A program made the translations under genes and the position numbers. The notes under the pieces are model-generated. The model saw nothing but the letters and a program-made list of their open reading frames with translations. It did no database searches and was not told the origin of the DNA. DNA of 28,447 nucleotides, from positions 1 through 28,447 of the forward strand of contig CAAGLA010000015.1 in the NCBI GenBank assembly GCA_900770655.1, given 5' to 3'. Origin of the DNA: Bacteroidaceae bacterium (lineage in GTDB: Bacteria > Bacteroidota > Bacteroidia > Bacteroidales > Bacteroidaceae). This document shows, one piece after another, positions 1-7,878 of this stretch (the first letter of the stretch is position 1; each line of letters begins with the position of its first letter).

Positions 1-102
1 CCAAGAGGTATTCTTGCTTTTGGACTGTTTTTTATGTTTGAAATTACTCTGGCAATGAACATAGCAAAAGTATTGTTAATAAACCACCGGCACTCTCAAT
101 AA
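1..102 (+). CDS. C-terminal end of a membrane protein (partial)
   Basis: Frame 1 is open from the first base of the window to a TAA at 100-102, giving 33 residues. Most are hydrophobic (a run from about residue 3 to 28 with one Glu and one Lys), followed by a short basic end INHRHSQ. This is what the last transmembrane helix and cytoplasmic tail of an integral membrane protein looks like. The piece is too short to name a family. It may instead be a chance open frame; no terminator with a T-run follows it. The next 150 bases (103-250) hold no gene I can support, only a weak 6-bp inverted repeat near 115-132. Confidence 0.45.
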   Translation, partial: PRGILAFGLFFMFEITLAMNIAKVLLINHRHSQ

Positions 103-253
103 TTGCGGGTATGCAAGTGTGTAAACTTGCTTGCAAACGAAGATTCCCACACTAAATTTCTACTGAATGCTTATCTTCGGGTTCTGTAGCAAAAAGATTA
201 TAATCTAAACAAAATTCACCAAACACACCACCGACTATTTTTTTTACAATTAA

Positions 254-285
254 TTTGGTTTATAAAATAAACTACTTTATATTTG
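254..285 (+). promoter_or_regulatory. Bacteroidetes-type promoter for the membrane protein/regulator pair
   Basis: TTTG at 254-257 and TATATTTG at 278-285 are separated by 20 nt, an exact fit to the -33 TTTG / -7 TAnnTTTG pattern of the Bacteroidetes primary sigma factor. Transcription should begin near 292, leaving a leader of about 35 nt before the ATG at 327. Confidence 0.8.
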
Positions 286-326
286 CAGCAAACAAGTTCT
301 ATTACTAACCATAAACCAAATTTATT

Positions 327-956
327 ATGAAAGAAAAAAGGATGAACGAGAGCGAGAGTCTGGAGCTTATCACCTCTATGATTAACGATTCACGCGCACG
401 TATGACAAGAAACTTAGGAACTCCGTTTCTCATTTGGGGTTATACCACTGTTGCTGTATCAATTTCTCAGGCAGCCATAGCCTGTTGCGTTGAGAATTTC
501 GAGCCCTACTTATGGGGATGGTTCGCCATACCGGCAATCGGATGGCTATTGATGCTGCTGTTCAACAAACAAGAGAAGCAGATGACAAATTACATAGACC
601 GCTGCATAAACGCACTGTGGTGCGCTATTGGTGTTGCAGCCCTACTGTTGCCTGTCTTGGGAGGATTCGGGCCGGGAATTTTTGACAATATTGTTATTCT
701 AATGGGGGTAGGCACGGTAACGACTGCTGCTGTTGTAAAAGACAGAACAGTGAAACGGATAGGCTATGCTGCGCTGTTCTCTTCTCTGCTGTTTCCTGCT
801 GCAAGGTGGGGACTTCTGCACTTTCTTGCGTTTGAACAATTCTACGGAAAAGAGCGCTATTCGATAGAATGTATTATCTTTGCAACTATAATGTTCCTGT
901 TGCTTGTTGTTTCGGGGCATATACTCAATTATAAAAAGAGATGTTTAAAGAACTGA
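327..956 (+). CDS. Six-helix membrane protein paired with a winged-helix regulator
   Basis: This 209-residue protein has a charged N-terminal 30 residues and then about six hydrophobic segments (roughly 34-55, 62-79, 94-114, 118-137, 145-167, 180-200), so it is an inner-membrane protein. No enzymatic motif is visible and I do not recognise a named family. Proteins of this kind are commonly found in Bacteroidales directly upstream of a small winged-helix regulator, as here: the last 16 nt overlap the next gene, which implies translational coupling. An in-frame ATG at residue 6 is an alternative start. A role in sensing a membrane signal or membrane-active compound together with the regulator is inference from the pairing only. 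Confidence 0.8.
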   Translation: MKEKRMNESESLELITSMINDSRARMTRNLGTPFLIWGYTTVAVSISQAAIACCVENFEPYLWGWFAIPAIGWLLMLLFNKQEKQMTNYIDRCINALWCAIGVAALLLPVLGGFGPGIFDNIVILMGVGTVTTAAVVKDRTVKRIGYAALFSSLLFPAARWGLLHFLAFEQFYGKERYSIECIIFATIMFLLLVVSGHILNYKKRCLKN

Positions 957-1231
957 ACCCATTATTGCACTCTGAACTGCGACTTGCTGTAATATCCTTG
1001 CTTATAAGTGTTGAGAGTGCCGACTTTGTCTACATTAAAGAGCAGACAAAGGCAACAGCCGGCAACCTGAGCGTGCAATTGGATAAATTGCAAAAGGCCG
1101 GGTACATAAATATTGAGAAAGGGTTTAAGGGCAAAATGCCCCGTACAACGTGTTCAATAACACCCGAAGGGATATCGGCTTTTGAGGAATACGTTTTTGC
1201 ACTGAGAAGTTATTTGGGAGATAAATTATAA
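941..1231 (+). CDS. Winged-helix transcriptional regulator (HTH_34/MarR-like)
   Basis: The 96-residue protein is a single winged-helix domain. The pattern from NLSVQLDKLQKAGYI through the wing GFKGKMPRTTCSITPEG to the terminal AFEEYVFALR matches the HTH_34 family, in which 'GNLS..L.KLE.AGY' forms the recognition helix and '(R/M)PRT.Y.LT..G' the wing. It is expected to bind DNA as a dimer and regulate its own operon. It begins inside the end of the preceding membrane-protein gene (16-nt overlap), so the two are made together. Such regulators have no ligand domain, which fits signal input through the membrane partner (inference). Confidence 0.88.
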   Translation: MFKELNPLLHSELRLAVISLLISVESADFVYIKEQTKATAGNLSVQLDKLQKAGYINIEKGFKGKMPRTTCSITPEGISAFEEYVFALRSYLGDKL

Positions 1232-1232
1232 C

Positions 1233-1282
1233 ATTAAAGAATCATCGCCTGTATGCACGCATACAGGCGATGATTCTTTAAT
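1233..1282. terminator. Bidirectional terminator, 23-bp perfect stem
   Basis: Arms 1233-1255 and 1260-1282 are perfect reverse complements (23 bp) around a CACG loop. The outer ends read ATTAAAGAA / TTCTTTAAT, giving a short T-rich end on both strands. It lies 1 nt past the regulator stop and 13 nt before the converging GH95 stop, so it serves both genes. Confidence 0.85.
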
Positions 1283-1295
1283 TGGTCTATGGCAA

Positions 1296-4200
1296 TTATT
1301 CGGCCAAAACCTTTACTCCATTCTGAATATAGACACTGCCGGCGGTAGTTTCAGACACAGCACGACCGCAGAGGTCATATATTGCAGTGTTTGCGTTGTC
1401 ACCGGCTACGATAGGGTTTATTGATGTCTCCTGTGTAAAATCTATGTCTACAACGTCGTCCTTCACACAAGGAATTGTAACAATACCGTATGTATCTACA
1501 GTAACTCCAACCTCTTCGCCGTTTACTGTAATCTTAGCCTTTGCAAGTTCCATAGCACCACGTGTGCAACGTACCTTAAGCTCTGCACCGGCGTTGCTTA
1601 CGATCTTTGCCGACAAGCACTTGCCGTCGCTCCAGCTGAAGTCAACTGTGAAGTTACCCATAGCCTTCATACCTGTAACAGTACCGTTGTTCTCCCAAAC
1701 AGCCGGCAATGCAGGAAGTATGTTTACATAACCGTGAGCACTCTGCAGGAGCATCTCGGCCATACCTGAACAAACACCGAAGTTACCGTCAATCTGGAAC
1801 GGAGCGTGGCTGTCGAACAGGTTGTAGTAGATACCACCCTGACCTTGGTCTGTACCGTATGTTGTAGAGTGCTTCAGAGCGTTCTTGATGATGATGTGAG
1901 CGTGGTCACCGTCTTGAGCGCGTGCCCAGAGGTTAACCTTCCAACCCATAGACCAACCTGTAGCAGCATCGCCACGATGTTTCAGAGCGTTTACAGCCGG
2001 TGTAAAGAACTCGCTTTCGGGAGTAATCTGGTCCATTGGGAAGAGAGCCATCAAATGTGAGATGTGGCGGTGACCTCTTTCACCGACGCTATATGGAGAG
2101 TATTTCCACTCACGGAGCAACAAGTCACCGGTCTTAACACCGTTGAAAGGATTACCCCAACCGCCGTCGTATGTTTCGGTATGGAGACCCTTGTCGGTCT
2201 TTTCGAGGTAGAGGTTAAGTTTCTCGACATCGGACATTGTCAAGCCGGTCTCCTCGAGACCAAGAATCTCAATGGCGTCGGCCAAGTTCTGGAAGAGATA
2301 GCTAATCATCTGCTGAGCGTGCGCTGTACCGTCTTCACTCTCGTTACCGTGCTGTTCGGCGCTGAACTCGTTAGGAGCAACGAATGTTCCGTCCTTAACC
2401 TTACGGTCCTCAATCAAGCGGTGGAACCAGAATTCTGCACAGCTCCACATTACAGGGAAAGCCTTCTTCAGGAACTCCTTGTCCTGAGTATAGCGGTAGT
2501 GTGTCCACAAGTGGCTTGTATACCATACGTTGGCAACAAGATAGTTGCTGCCCCAAGTACTCATACTGTTGTAGAGAGAAGATTCTGTCAACACGCTCCA
2601 GCCATAGCCGTCGTTGTACTGCTGGCCTACCTTCAACCAACCGTCGCTCTGTGCACCGCGAATGATGAAATTAACGAATGGTTTGTGGAGATCGCTGAGG
2701 TTAGTAATCTCAGTTGGCCAGTAGTTCATCTGTATGTTGATATTTGTATGGATATCGGAGTTCCACGGAGAATCGGTGCCACGGTCATTCCATATACCTT
2801 GCAAATTGTTAGGAGCTGCAATAGGCTTGCGGTTTGAACTGATAGCCAAGTAACGTCCATAGTGGAAGTAGAGCTGCTCGAGGAACAGATGGTCGTTTGC
2901 CTTGCTGTTCGCGCCACTGTTGTTTGGATAGTAGTTGTCAATCAGGGTCTTTGTGTCAACTGTCGGGGTTGTAAGACCAAGGTCGAAAGTCATACGCTTT
3001 GTAATCGCTGTGAAGTCGGCAACGTGGTCGGCCTCGAGAGTTGCATAATCCTTTGCAGCTGCAGCCTCAATCTCAGACTTTACGCGAGCATCGACATCGG
3101 CAGGTGTCTCGTTTGTGAAGTAGTTGTTGAGCACCTCCATATCGCCGTTGAAATTTGTGGCACCCTTGAGGAAGAATGTAACTTCAGTAGCGTTGCTTAC
3201 TGTAATGCCGCTAGCTGTGCTTGTAACTGTAGCGCCCTCGTTTGCAACAACGTGCAGACGTGCAGCATAATTGACAGATGTCATAGCACCTGTAAACACG
3301 GCCATACCATCACTGTATGTAACAGCACTTGCACCAATACCAGCGCCCGGAGCAAGGCGGAATGTGAGGTTCAGGGCCTCTTCGCCCTCAACGGTGTAGT
3401 TACCTACAATTACTTGGTCGGGAGCAGAACTGAAGAACCTGCGTACCTGTTTGGTACCGTTGGCATTCTTGAATTCAACGCCGGCAATACCCTCTTCAAT
3501 GTCGAGATAGCGTACATAATCGGTAACACCGTCCCAAATAGCCTTATCGTTGTTCTGTATGATAAGTGAACCGAAGTTCATAAATGTACGGTTACCGCCG
3601 CCGGCACCCACTGTGTTTGACGGACCGCTCCACAATGTCTTCTCGTTGAACTGGAGCTCCTCGTTGTGCACACCGCCGAATACCATACAGCCAAGTTCGC
3701 CATTACCAAGAGGCAAAGCATACTCCATCCAAGGATAGCTTACGCCTGAAGCCTCAGCCGATGTTCTGTACCATAGGGTGTTTGGATTCTTTGGAGAGAA
3801 TGCAGCGATACCCTCTATATCAGAAACCTCATAGAAATATTCATCGGGGAACTCTGTGCAGTCAACCTCTACAAGGAAGAACTTGCTGCCTGTGTCACCT
3901 ATTGCACCCGAACTGTTCCAAAGAGCGAGGTAGCTGTCACGGTCGTTCCAATACTGGCTCGATGTTCCCTTCCACTTGATATATGAAGGCTCACCATTGC
4001 CGAAATTGAATGTACCGTCGTACTCTATTGTATAAGATGTTGTTTCCGGGTCTACCATTGTGGCACGTGCACTTGCCTCGCTGCCTGTCATACCTAGAAC
4101 CTTTGTCAGACCGGTAGAGTAGTTATATACCTTGTAGGCATTGTTGCTCTGCTTAACAAAAGCCCATATACCTTGATTGTCCATTGGAGCATTCTTGTTG

Positions 4201-4997
4201 GCAAGTGTCAAAGCACCCGAAGCCATATATGTAGGGTTAACACTTACGTAACCGCCCTTACCGTTCTGAATTGTATAGAACTTTGTGGTTTCGTCGAAGT
4301 AGCTTACATATACTGTTGTACCGTCGAGAGTTACAACCGGCATCTTGCCTTCAACTGCAATGGCTGTGAAATGTGCCTTCTTAACGACAGCTTCTGTAGA
4401 GAACTTCTCACCGTTCTTGTATTCAGCGCCTTCGTAAACTACGCCGGCAGCCTCACTGTCTGTTCCAAGAACCTCTATTGAATACTCCTGAGGACCCAAA
4501 ACTACCTCTTCTATGAGGTAACAGTTTCCCGCGTCGGTCTGCACCCAGCTGTTTACAACAATACCTGCCGACATCTGACCCGGTATCTGTGAGTTCATAC
4601 CATTACCGCCAATGAGCAATTTCCACGGATAGTTGCCGCCAACTTTCTCCAGAGTCAGAACACCTTTCGGTGTTGCAGAATAGCTGCCATTAGCATCTAC
4701 ATACTTACCGGCGCCTACACTGAACAGGTAGTAGTTTGCACCACTCTTTTCAATGCGGAACTGTTGGTTAACGTCGTATGGGTCTTGTGTTACAGTACCC
4801 ACTGCAGAACCGTTGTTCGTGCAGATTTGACCGGAAACAGCCGATGCAGAACTGTACATAAGGAATGCACGCTCGCTACGGACTGTGTACACTTTGTCAT
4901 TGCTCAACTGTGACAAATCGGTCACAGTTCTTGTCTCTGCCTGCAGGGCAAAAGCCGCGCAAATGAAAGAGACAAGCATTAATAAAGCCTTTTTCAT
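1296..4997 (-). CDS. Secreted GH95 alpha-L-fucosidase with two N-terminal modules and a sorting-like tail
   Basis: This 1233-residue protein has a signal peptide (MKKALLMLVSFICAAFALQA). Residues about 25-165 and 235-378 are two related beta-rich modules with 'YYLFSVGAGKYV' and 'FYTIQNGKGGYVSV' cores, resembling ricin-type carbohydrate-binding modules. The GH95 catalytic region starts near residue 404 (LWYRTSAEASG.. PLGNGELGCMVFGG). In the (alpha/alpha)6 barrel the motif HTNINIQMNYWP gives N752 and N754, E881 sits in FSAEQHGN, and D1070 in FQIDGNFG; these match the Asn pair, Glu and Asp used by the inverting GH95 1,2-alpha-fucosidase AfcA. The C-terminal 28 residues (IYDLCGRAV..GVKVLAE) resemble the short Por-type sorting tails of Bacteroidales. 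Likely action: removal of terminal alpha-1,2-fucose from host glycans at the cell surface; some GH95 members instead cut alpha-L-galactose. It is about 450 residues longer than a bare GH95 owing to the N-terminal modules. Confidence 0.93.
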   Translation of the reverse strand: MKKALLMLVSFICAAFALQAETRTVTDLSQLSNDKVYTVRSERAFLMYSSASAVSGQICTNNGSAVGTVTQDPYDVNQQFRIEKSGANYYLFSVGAGKYVDANGSYSATPKGVLTLEKVGGNYPWKLLIGGNGMNSQIPGQMSAGIVVNSWVQTDAGNCYLIEEVVLGPQEYSIEVLGTDSEAAGVVYEGAEYKNGEKFSTEAVVKKAHFTAIAVEGKMPVVTLDGTTVYVSYFDETTKFYTIQNGKGGYVSVNPTYMASGALTLANKNAPMDNQGIWAFVKQSNNAYKVYNYSTGLTKVLGMTGSEASARATMVDPETTSYTIEYDGTFNFGNGEPSYIKWKGTSSQYWNDRDSYLALWNSSGAIGDTGSKFFLVEVDCTEFPDEYFYEVSDIEGIAAFSPKNPNTLWYRTSAEASGVSYPWMEYALPLGNGELGCMVFGGVHNEELQFNEKTLWSGPSNTVGAGGGNRTFMNFGSLIIQNNDKAIWDGVTDYVRYLDIEEGIAGVEFKNANGTKQVRRFFSSAPDQVIVGNYTVEGEEALNLTFRLAPGAGIGASAVTYSDGMAVFTGAMTSVNYAARLHVVANEGATVTSTASGITVSNATEVTFFLKGATNFNGDMEVLNNYFTNETPADVDARVKSEIEAAAAKDYATLEADHVADFTAITKRMTFDLGLTTPTVDTKTLIDNYYPNNSGANSKANDHLFLEQLYFHYGRYLAISSNRKPIAAPNNLQGIWNDRGTDSPWNSDIHTNINIQMNYWPTEITNLSDLHKPFVNFIIRGAQSDGWLKVGQQYNDGYGWSVLTESSLYNSMSTWGSNYLVANVWYTSHLWTHYRYTQDKEFLKKAFPVMWSCAEFWFHRLIEDRKVKDGTFVAPNEFSAEQHGNESEDGTAHAQQMISYLFQNLADAIEILGLEETGLTMSDVEKLNLYLEKTDKGLHTETYDGGWGNPFNGVKTGDLLLREWKYSPYSVGERGHRHISHLMALFPMDQITPESEFFTPAVNALKHRGDAATGWSMGWKVNLWARAQDGDHAHIIIKNALKHSTTYGTDQGQGGIYYNLFDSHAPFQIDGNFGVCSGMAEMLLQSAHGYVNILPALPAVWENNGTVTGMKAMGNFTVDFSWSDGKCLSAKIVSNAGAELKVRCTRGAMELAKAKITVNGEEVGVTVDTYGIVTIPCVKDDVVDIDFTQETSINPIVAGDNANTAIYDLCGRAVSETTAGSVYIQNGVKVLAE

Positions 4998-5056
4998 AGT
5001 TAAAAATTTGTTAGTATTAAGTTTCTTGTATTAACGCATATTAAGCACATCAAAAA

Positions 5057-5087
5057 CAAAAATATAACATTTCGGGCACACTGCAAA
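5057..5087 (-). promoter_or_regulatory. Promoter of the GH95 gene
   Basis: On the minus strand TTTG (5084-5087) and TATTTTTG (5057-5064) are 19 nt apart, a full match to the Bacteroidetes promoter pattern. The start site should lie near 5050, giving a leader of about 50 nt. With the terminator just upstream this makes GH95 an independent transcription unit. Confidence 0.8.
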
Positions 5088-5128
5088 TAAATTTTGGTTA
5101 AATCTGTGAATTCGGTTATTTTAGCAAA

Positions 5129-5165
5129 CAAAAAAGTGGCTGAAGCATACAAATGCTGCAGCCAC
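5129..5165 (-). terminator. Intrinsic terminator after the flavodiiron gene
   Basis: GTGGCTGaAGCA and TGCTgCAGCCAC (5136-5165) pair with one mismatch around a 6-nt loop, followed on the minus strand by six T. It closes the six-gene operon 24 nt after the last stop codon. Confidence 0.85.
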
Positions 5166-5188
5166 AATTCTTTTTTTGGCGTTGGAGT

Positions 5189-6346
5189 TTAAACAAGCAA
5201 AGCCGTTGCCATCTCTTCCATTGCCGGCAGGTCGCTCTCCTTCATTCTCGAGCGTATTGTAACCAAAGGCTCAACAATTTCAACACCTTGCATTGTTTCG
5301 AGCATTGAACGCATTACACGGCCGGCTGTCGGTGCCCAAGAGCCGTTTTCGAGAATAGAGACCTTGCGGTTCCTGTAGCCTTTCAGTTTCAGGTGATGCA
5401 GAAAATCGTGCATAGGCGGGAAGACGTCGGCATCGTACGATGCTGCACAGAGCGCCAAACGGCTGTAACGGAAGGCATCTTCTACCGCTTCGGCCATATC
5501 GCAACGGGAAAGGTCTGTTACAACAACCTTTGGTGCACCTTTCAAGCGCAACATTTCGGCAAGCCTATTAGCAGCCGCAGCTGTTCCGCCGTGAATAGAT
5601 GCGTATGCAACCAGTACCCCTTCGGTTTCGGGCTCATAGCGGCTCCAGATATCATAAAGGCCAATATAATGTCCTAAATTCTCTGTCAGCACAGGACCGT
5701 GCAGCGGGCATATTGCACGGATATCGAGTGTTGCGGCTTTCTTGAGCAGCGTCTGCACCTGTGCTCCATACTTGCCACAGATGTTTATATAGTAGCGGCG
5801 CGCCTCGCAATCCCAGCTGCCACCGTTGCACAATGCCCCGAACTTGCCGAAGGCATCGGCCGAAAAGAGTATCCTCTCACTCTGTTCGTAGCTAACCATA
5901 ACTTCGGGCCAGTGCACCATTGGTGCAACAAAGAACTGCAGCGTGTGTGCACCAAGCGATAGTGTGTCACCCTCTTTCACGGCTATGCCACGGCCGGCAA
6001 AATCGGCACAGGCAAAGAACTGCGGCAACATTTGAAGAGCCTTGGCGGTTGCCACCACCTGCAGCGAAGGATATCTCTCCATAACCTCACCTATCAAAGA
6101 GGCGTGGTCGGGCTCGGCGTGCTGAACCACCAGATAGTCGGGAGTGCGGCCGGCAAGGGCTGTTTCAAGATTATTCCACCATTCAGCACCTTTACGAGCA
6201 TCGGCAGTATCCATAATCGTCACCTTTTCATCGAGGATAAGGTAGGAGTTATAGGCCATACCTTCGGGCACTACATATTGGCTTTCAAAAAGGTCTATGT
6301 CAAGGTCGTCGACACCAATATATTTTATAGCAGATGTAATTTCCAT
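5189..6346 (-). CDS. Flavodiiron protein (O2/NO reductase, FprA type)
   Basis: The 385-residue protein has the two-domain plan of class A flavodiiron proteins. The metallo-beta-lactamase domain (1-240) carries the di-iron ligand series H76-x-E78-x-D80-H81 in QHAEPDHAS, H145, D164 and H216, all present. The flavodoxin domain (about 243-385) begins with the FMN loop YASIHGGTAAA. The family reduces O2 to water or NO to N2O in the cytoplasm of anaerobes, with electrons from rubredoxin, a ferredoxin or an NADH-linked reductase; no rubredoxin domain is fused here. It is the last gene of the operon, 26 nt after lemA. Whether O2 or NO is the substrate cannot be told from sequence. Confidence 0.93.
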   Translation of the reverse strand: MEITSAIKYIGVDDLDIDLFESQYVVPEGMAYNSYLILDEKVTIMDTADARKGAEWWNNLETALAGRTPDYLVVQHAEPDHASLIGEVMERYPSLQVVATAKALQMLPQFFACADFAGRGIAVKEGDTLSLGAHTLQFFVAPMVHWPEVMVSYEQSERILFSADAFGKFGALCNGGSWDCEARRYYINICGKYGAQVQTLLKKAATLDIRAICPLHGPVLTENLGHYIGLYDIWSRYEPETEGVLVAYASIHGGTAAAANRLAEMLRLKGAPKVVVTDLSRCDMAEAVEDAFRYSRLALCAASYDADVFPPMHDFLHHLKLKGYRNRKVSILENGSWAPTAGRVMRSMLETMQGVEIVEPLVTIRSRMKESDLPAMEEMATALLV

Positions 6347-6372
6347 AGTACGAATAATTTTAAAACAGTTTA

Positions 6373-6954
6373 TTAGAACTGCACAGCGGGAACCTCTGCT
6401 GCACCTTCGGCAGCTTCGAAGTATGGACGCGCCTCAAAGCCGAACATTCCGGCAAGAATATTTTTGGGGAACGAACGTATTGAGGTATTATACTCGCGTG
6501 CAACGTCGTTGAAATTGCGGCGTTCAACACTGATGCGGTTCTCTGTACCCTCGAGCTGAGCCTGCAATTCAAGGAAATTCCGGTTTGCTTTCAAGTCGGG
6601 ATAGGCCTCTGTAATGGCCAATAGGCGACCGAGAGCTGTGCCAAGCTCGCCTTGCGCAGCCTGATACTCCTGAAGCTTCTCTTCGGTCAACTCTTCGGCC
6701 GAGATTGTCATTTGTGTAGCACGTGTACGCGCTTCGGTAACAGCATCAAGAGTCTGCTGCTCGTGTGCAGCATATCCCTTAACCGTGTTCACAAGATTGG
6801 GGATAAGGTCGGCACGGCGCTGATACTGGTTTTCCACATTACTCCAAGCCGTGTTCACAGCCTCGTCGGCCGAAACCAAACCGTTATACCCTACTACGGC
6901 CCAAATGAGAACTATTCCTACTACAGCCAAAATAATAATTGTCGATTTTTTCAT
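6373..6954 (-). CDS. lemA: LemA family protein
   Basis: The 193-residue product starts at the ATG at 6954 (MKKSTIIILAVVGIV), which puts a single N-terminal membrane anchor at residues 5-22; the open frame extends further upstream but only through the neighbouring gene's Gly-rich end. The long alpha-helical body has the family signature: NTAWSNVENQYQRRADLIPN, a TLDAVTEARTRA segment, YPDLKAN, LEGTENRI and FNDVAREYN. LemA proteins are envelope proteins of unknown biochemical role, often encoded beside TPM-domain proteins, as here (gap 26 nt). The sequence after residue 165 (SFPKNILAGMFGFEARPYFE) is the usual LemA end. Confidence 0.94.
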   Translation of the reverse strand: MKKSTIIILAVVGIVLIWAVVGYNGLVSADEAVNTAWSNVENQYQRRADLIPNLVNTVKGYAAHEQQTLDAVTEARTRATQMTISAEELTEEKLQEYQAAQGELGTALGRLLAITEAYPDLKANRNFLELQAQLEGTENRISVERRNFNDVAREYNTSIRSFPKNILAGMFGFEARPYFEAAEGAAEVPAVQF

Positions 6955-6980
6955 TGATATAAGTTTTATTGATTTTATAC

Positions 6981-7868
6981 TTAGAAACGACTGCCGGCAC
7001 CACCGCCACCAAAACTGCCGCCACCGAAACTGCCGCCAAAGCCGCCACCGCCATAGCCACCGAAGCCGCCACCTATTATAATAGCGCCGCCGCCACGCGA
7101 ACGGTTGCTCGGGTCGTCGGAATTTGTACGGCGGGTGAAGCGGTGGCCACAATCCTTGCATTCGTATGTTGTTTCGCGCACCACATACCCATTGCAGCGC
7201 TTTACTATGCGTGAATCAATGCGCTGTATGTTACGTTTCTTGCAGCGGGGACAACGGTTGTAGTACCACGCCAGCCAGAAGGCAAGGGAGGTACCGCCAA
7301 AGAGCACTGCCAAGAATACCAGAATGGCAGTTGTTTCATCCTCATCGTCATCTATATTCTCCATTGAGCCGTCGAGTATACCGCACACCGCCCGCACCCC
7401 TTCGAGCATACCATTGTTCCAGTCACCGGCCGACAAATGCTCTACCATATATTTTTGCTGTATGCGCTTGCATATTGCATCGGGCATAACACCTTCGAGC
7501 CCATAGCCTGTGGCAAACTGCACGCAACGTTCATCGGTTGAGAGCAGAATTACAAGGCCGTTATCTCTCTTTTCCTGCCCCACCCCGTTTTCCTGCCCAA
7601 GACGGTAGGCAAAGTCGAAACATTCGCCGCCCTCAATGCCGGTTACAGCAACCACAAGCACCTGAATTCCGGTCGCTTCTTCGAGCGAAAAGAGAAGGCT
7701 GTCCATTGTTGCAACGGCTGTGGGCGAGAGTATGTTATCGGGGTTGCTCACATAGCGGGTGCGGTCGCTAAGATGCACCATTGGAACATTCTCGACCCTA
7801 TAGACCTTTGCCCACGCACATACCGCACACAGGAACAAAAGCATAGATGCAACAATTCTGTTTCTCAT
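6981..7868 (-). CDS. TPM-domain membrane protein with zinc ribbon and Gly-rich tail
   Basis: The 295-residue protein starts with a signal peptide (1-20). Residues about 35-165 form a TPM domain (TLP18.3/Psb32/MOLO-1), seen in VSNPDNILSPTAV.., ATGIQVLVVAV, GLVILLSTDERCVQFATGYGLEG and AGDWNNGM; the domain thus faces the periplasm. A transmembrane helix spans about 180-203, then a cytoplasmic four-Cys zinc-ribbon-like element (C206, C209, C237, C240) and a Gly-rich tail (259-295) ending in SRF. The TPM/LemA pairing is widespread in bacteria and linked to envelope functions that are not defined. An acidic linker (DDDED) precedes the helix. Gaps are 10 nt to the upstream glycosidase and 26 nt to lemA. 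Confidence 0.9.
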   Translation of the reverse strand: MRNRIVASMLLFLCAVCAWAKVYRVENVPMVHLSDRTRYVSNPDNILSPTAVATMDSLLFSLEEATGIQVLVVAVTGIEGGECFDFAYRLGQENGVGQEKRDNGLVILLSTDERCVQFATGYGLEGVMPDAICKRIQQKYMVEHLSAGDWNNGMLEGVRAVCGILDGSMENIDDDEDETTAILVFLAVLFGGTSLAFWLAWYYNRCPRCKKRNIQRIDSRIVKRCNGYVVRETTYECKDCGHRFTRRTNSDDPSNRSRGGGAIIIGGGFGGYGGGGFGGSFGGGSFGGGGAGSRF

Positions 7869-7878
7869 AAATTAGAAA

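Noticed and set aside
1387..4481. Several long plus-strand open frames inside the GH95 gene
   Set aside because: They are antisense to a strongly recognisable GH95 coding sequence, show Cys/Val-rich artefact composition, and have no family motifs or promoters.
6984..7090. DNA tandem repeat in the Gly-rich tail of the TPM protein
   Set aside because: It is low-complexity coding for Gly/Phe/Ser with varied codons, typical of this family's tail.
6955..7161. Upstream extension of the lemA frame
   Set aside because: It reads the Gly-rich 3' end of the TPM gene in another frame (Arg/Trp-rich nonsense); the ATG at 6954 starts the canonical membrane anchor.
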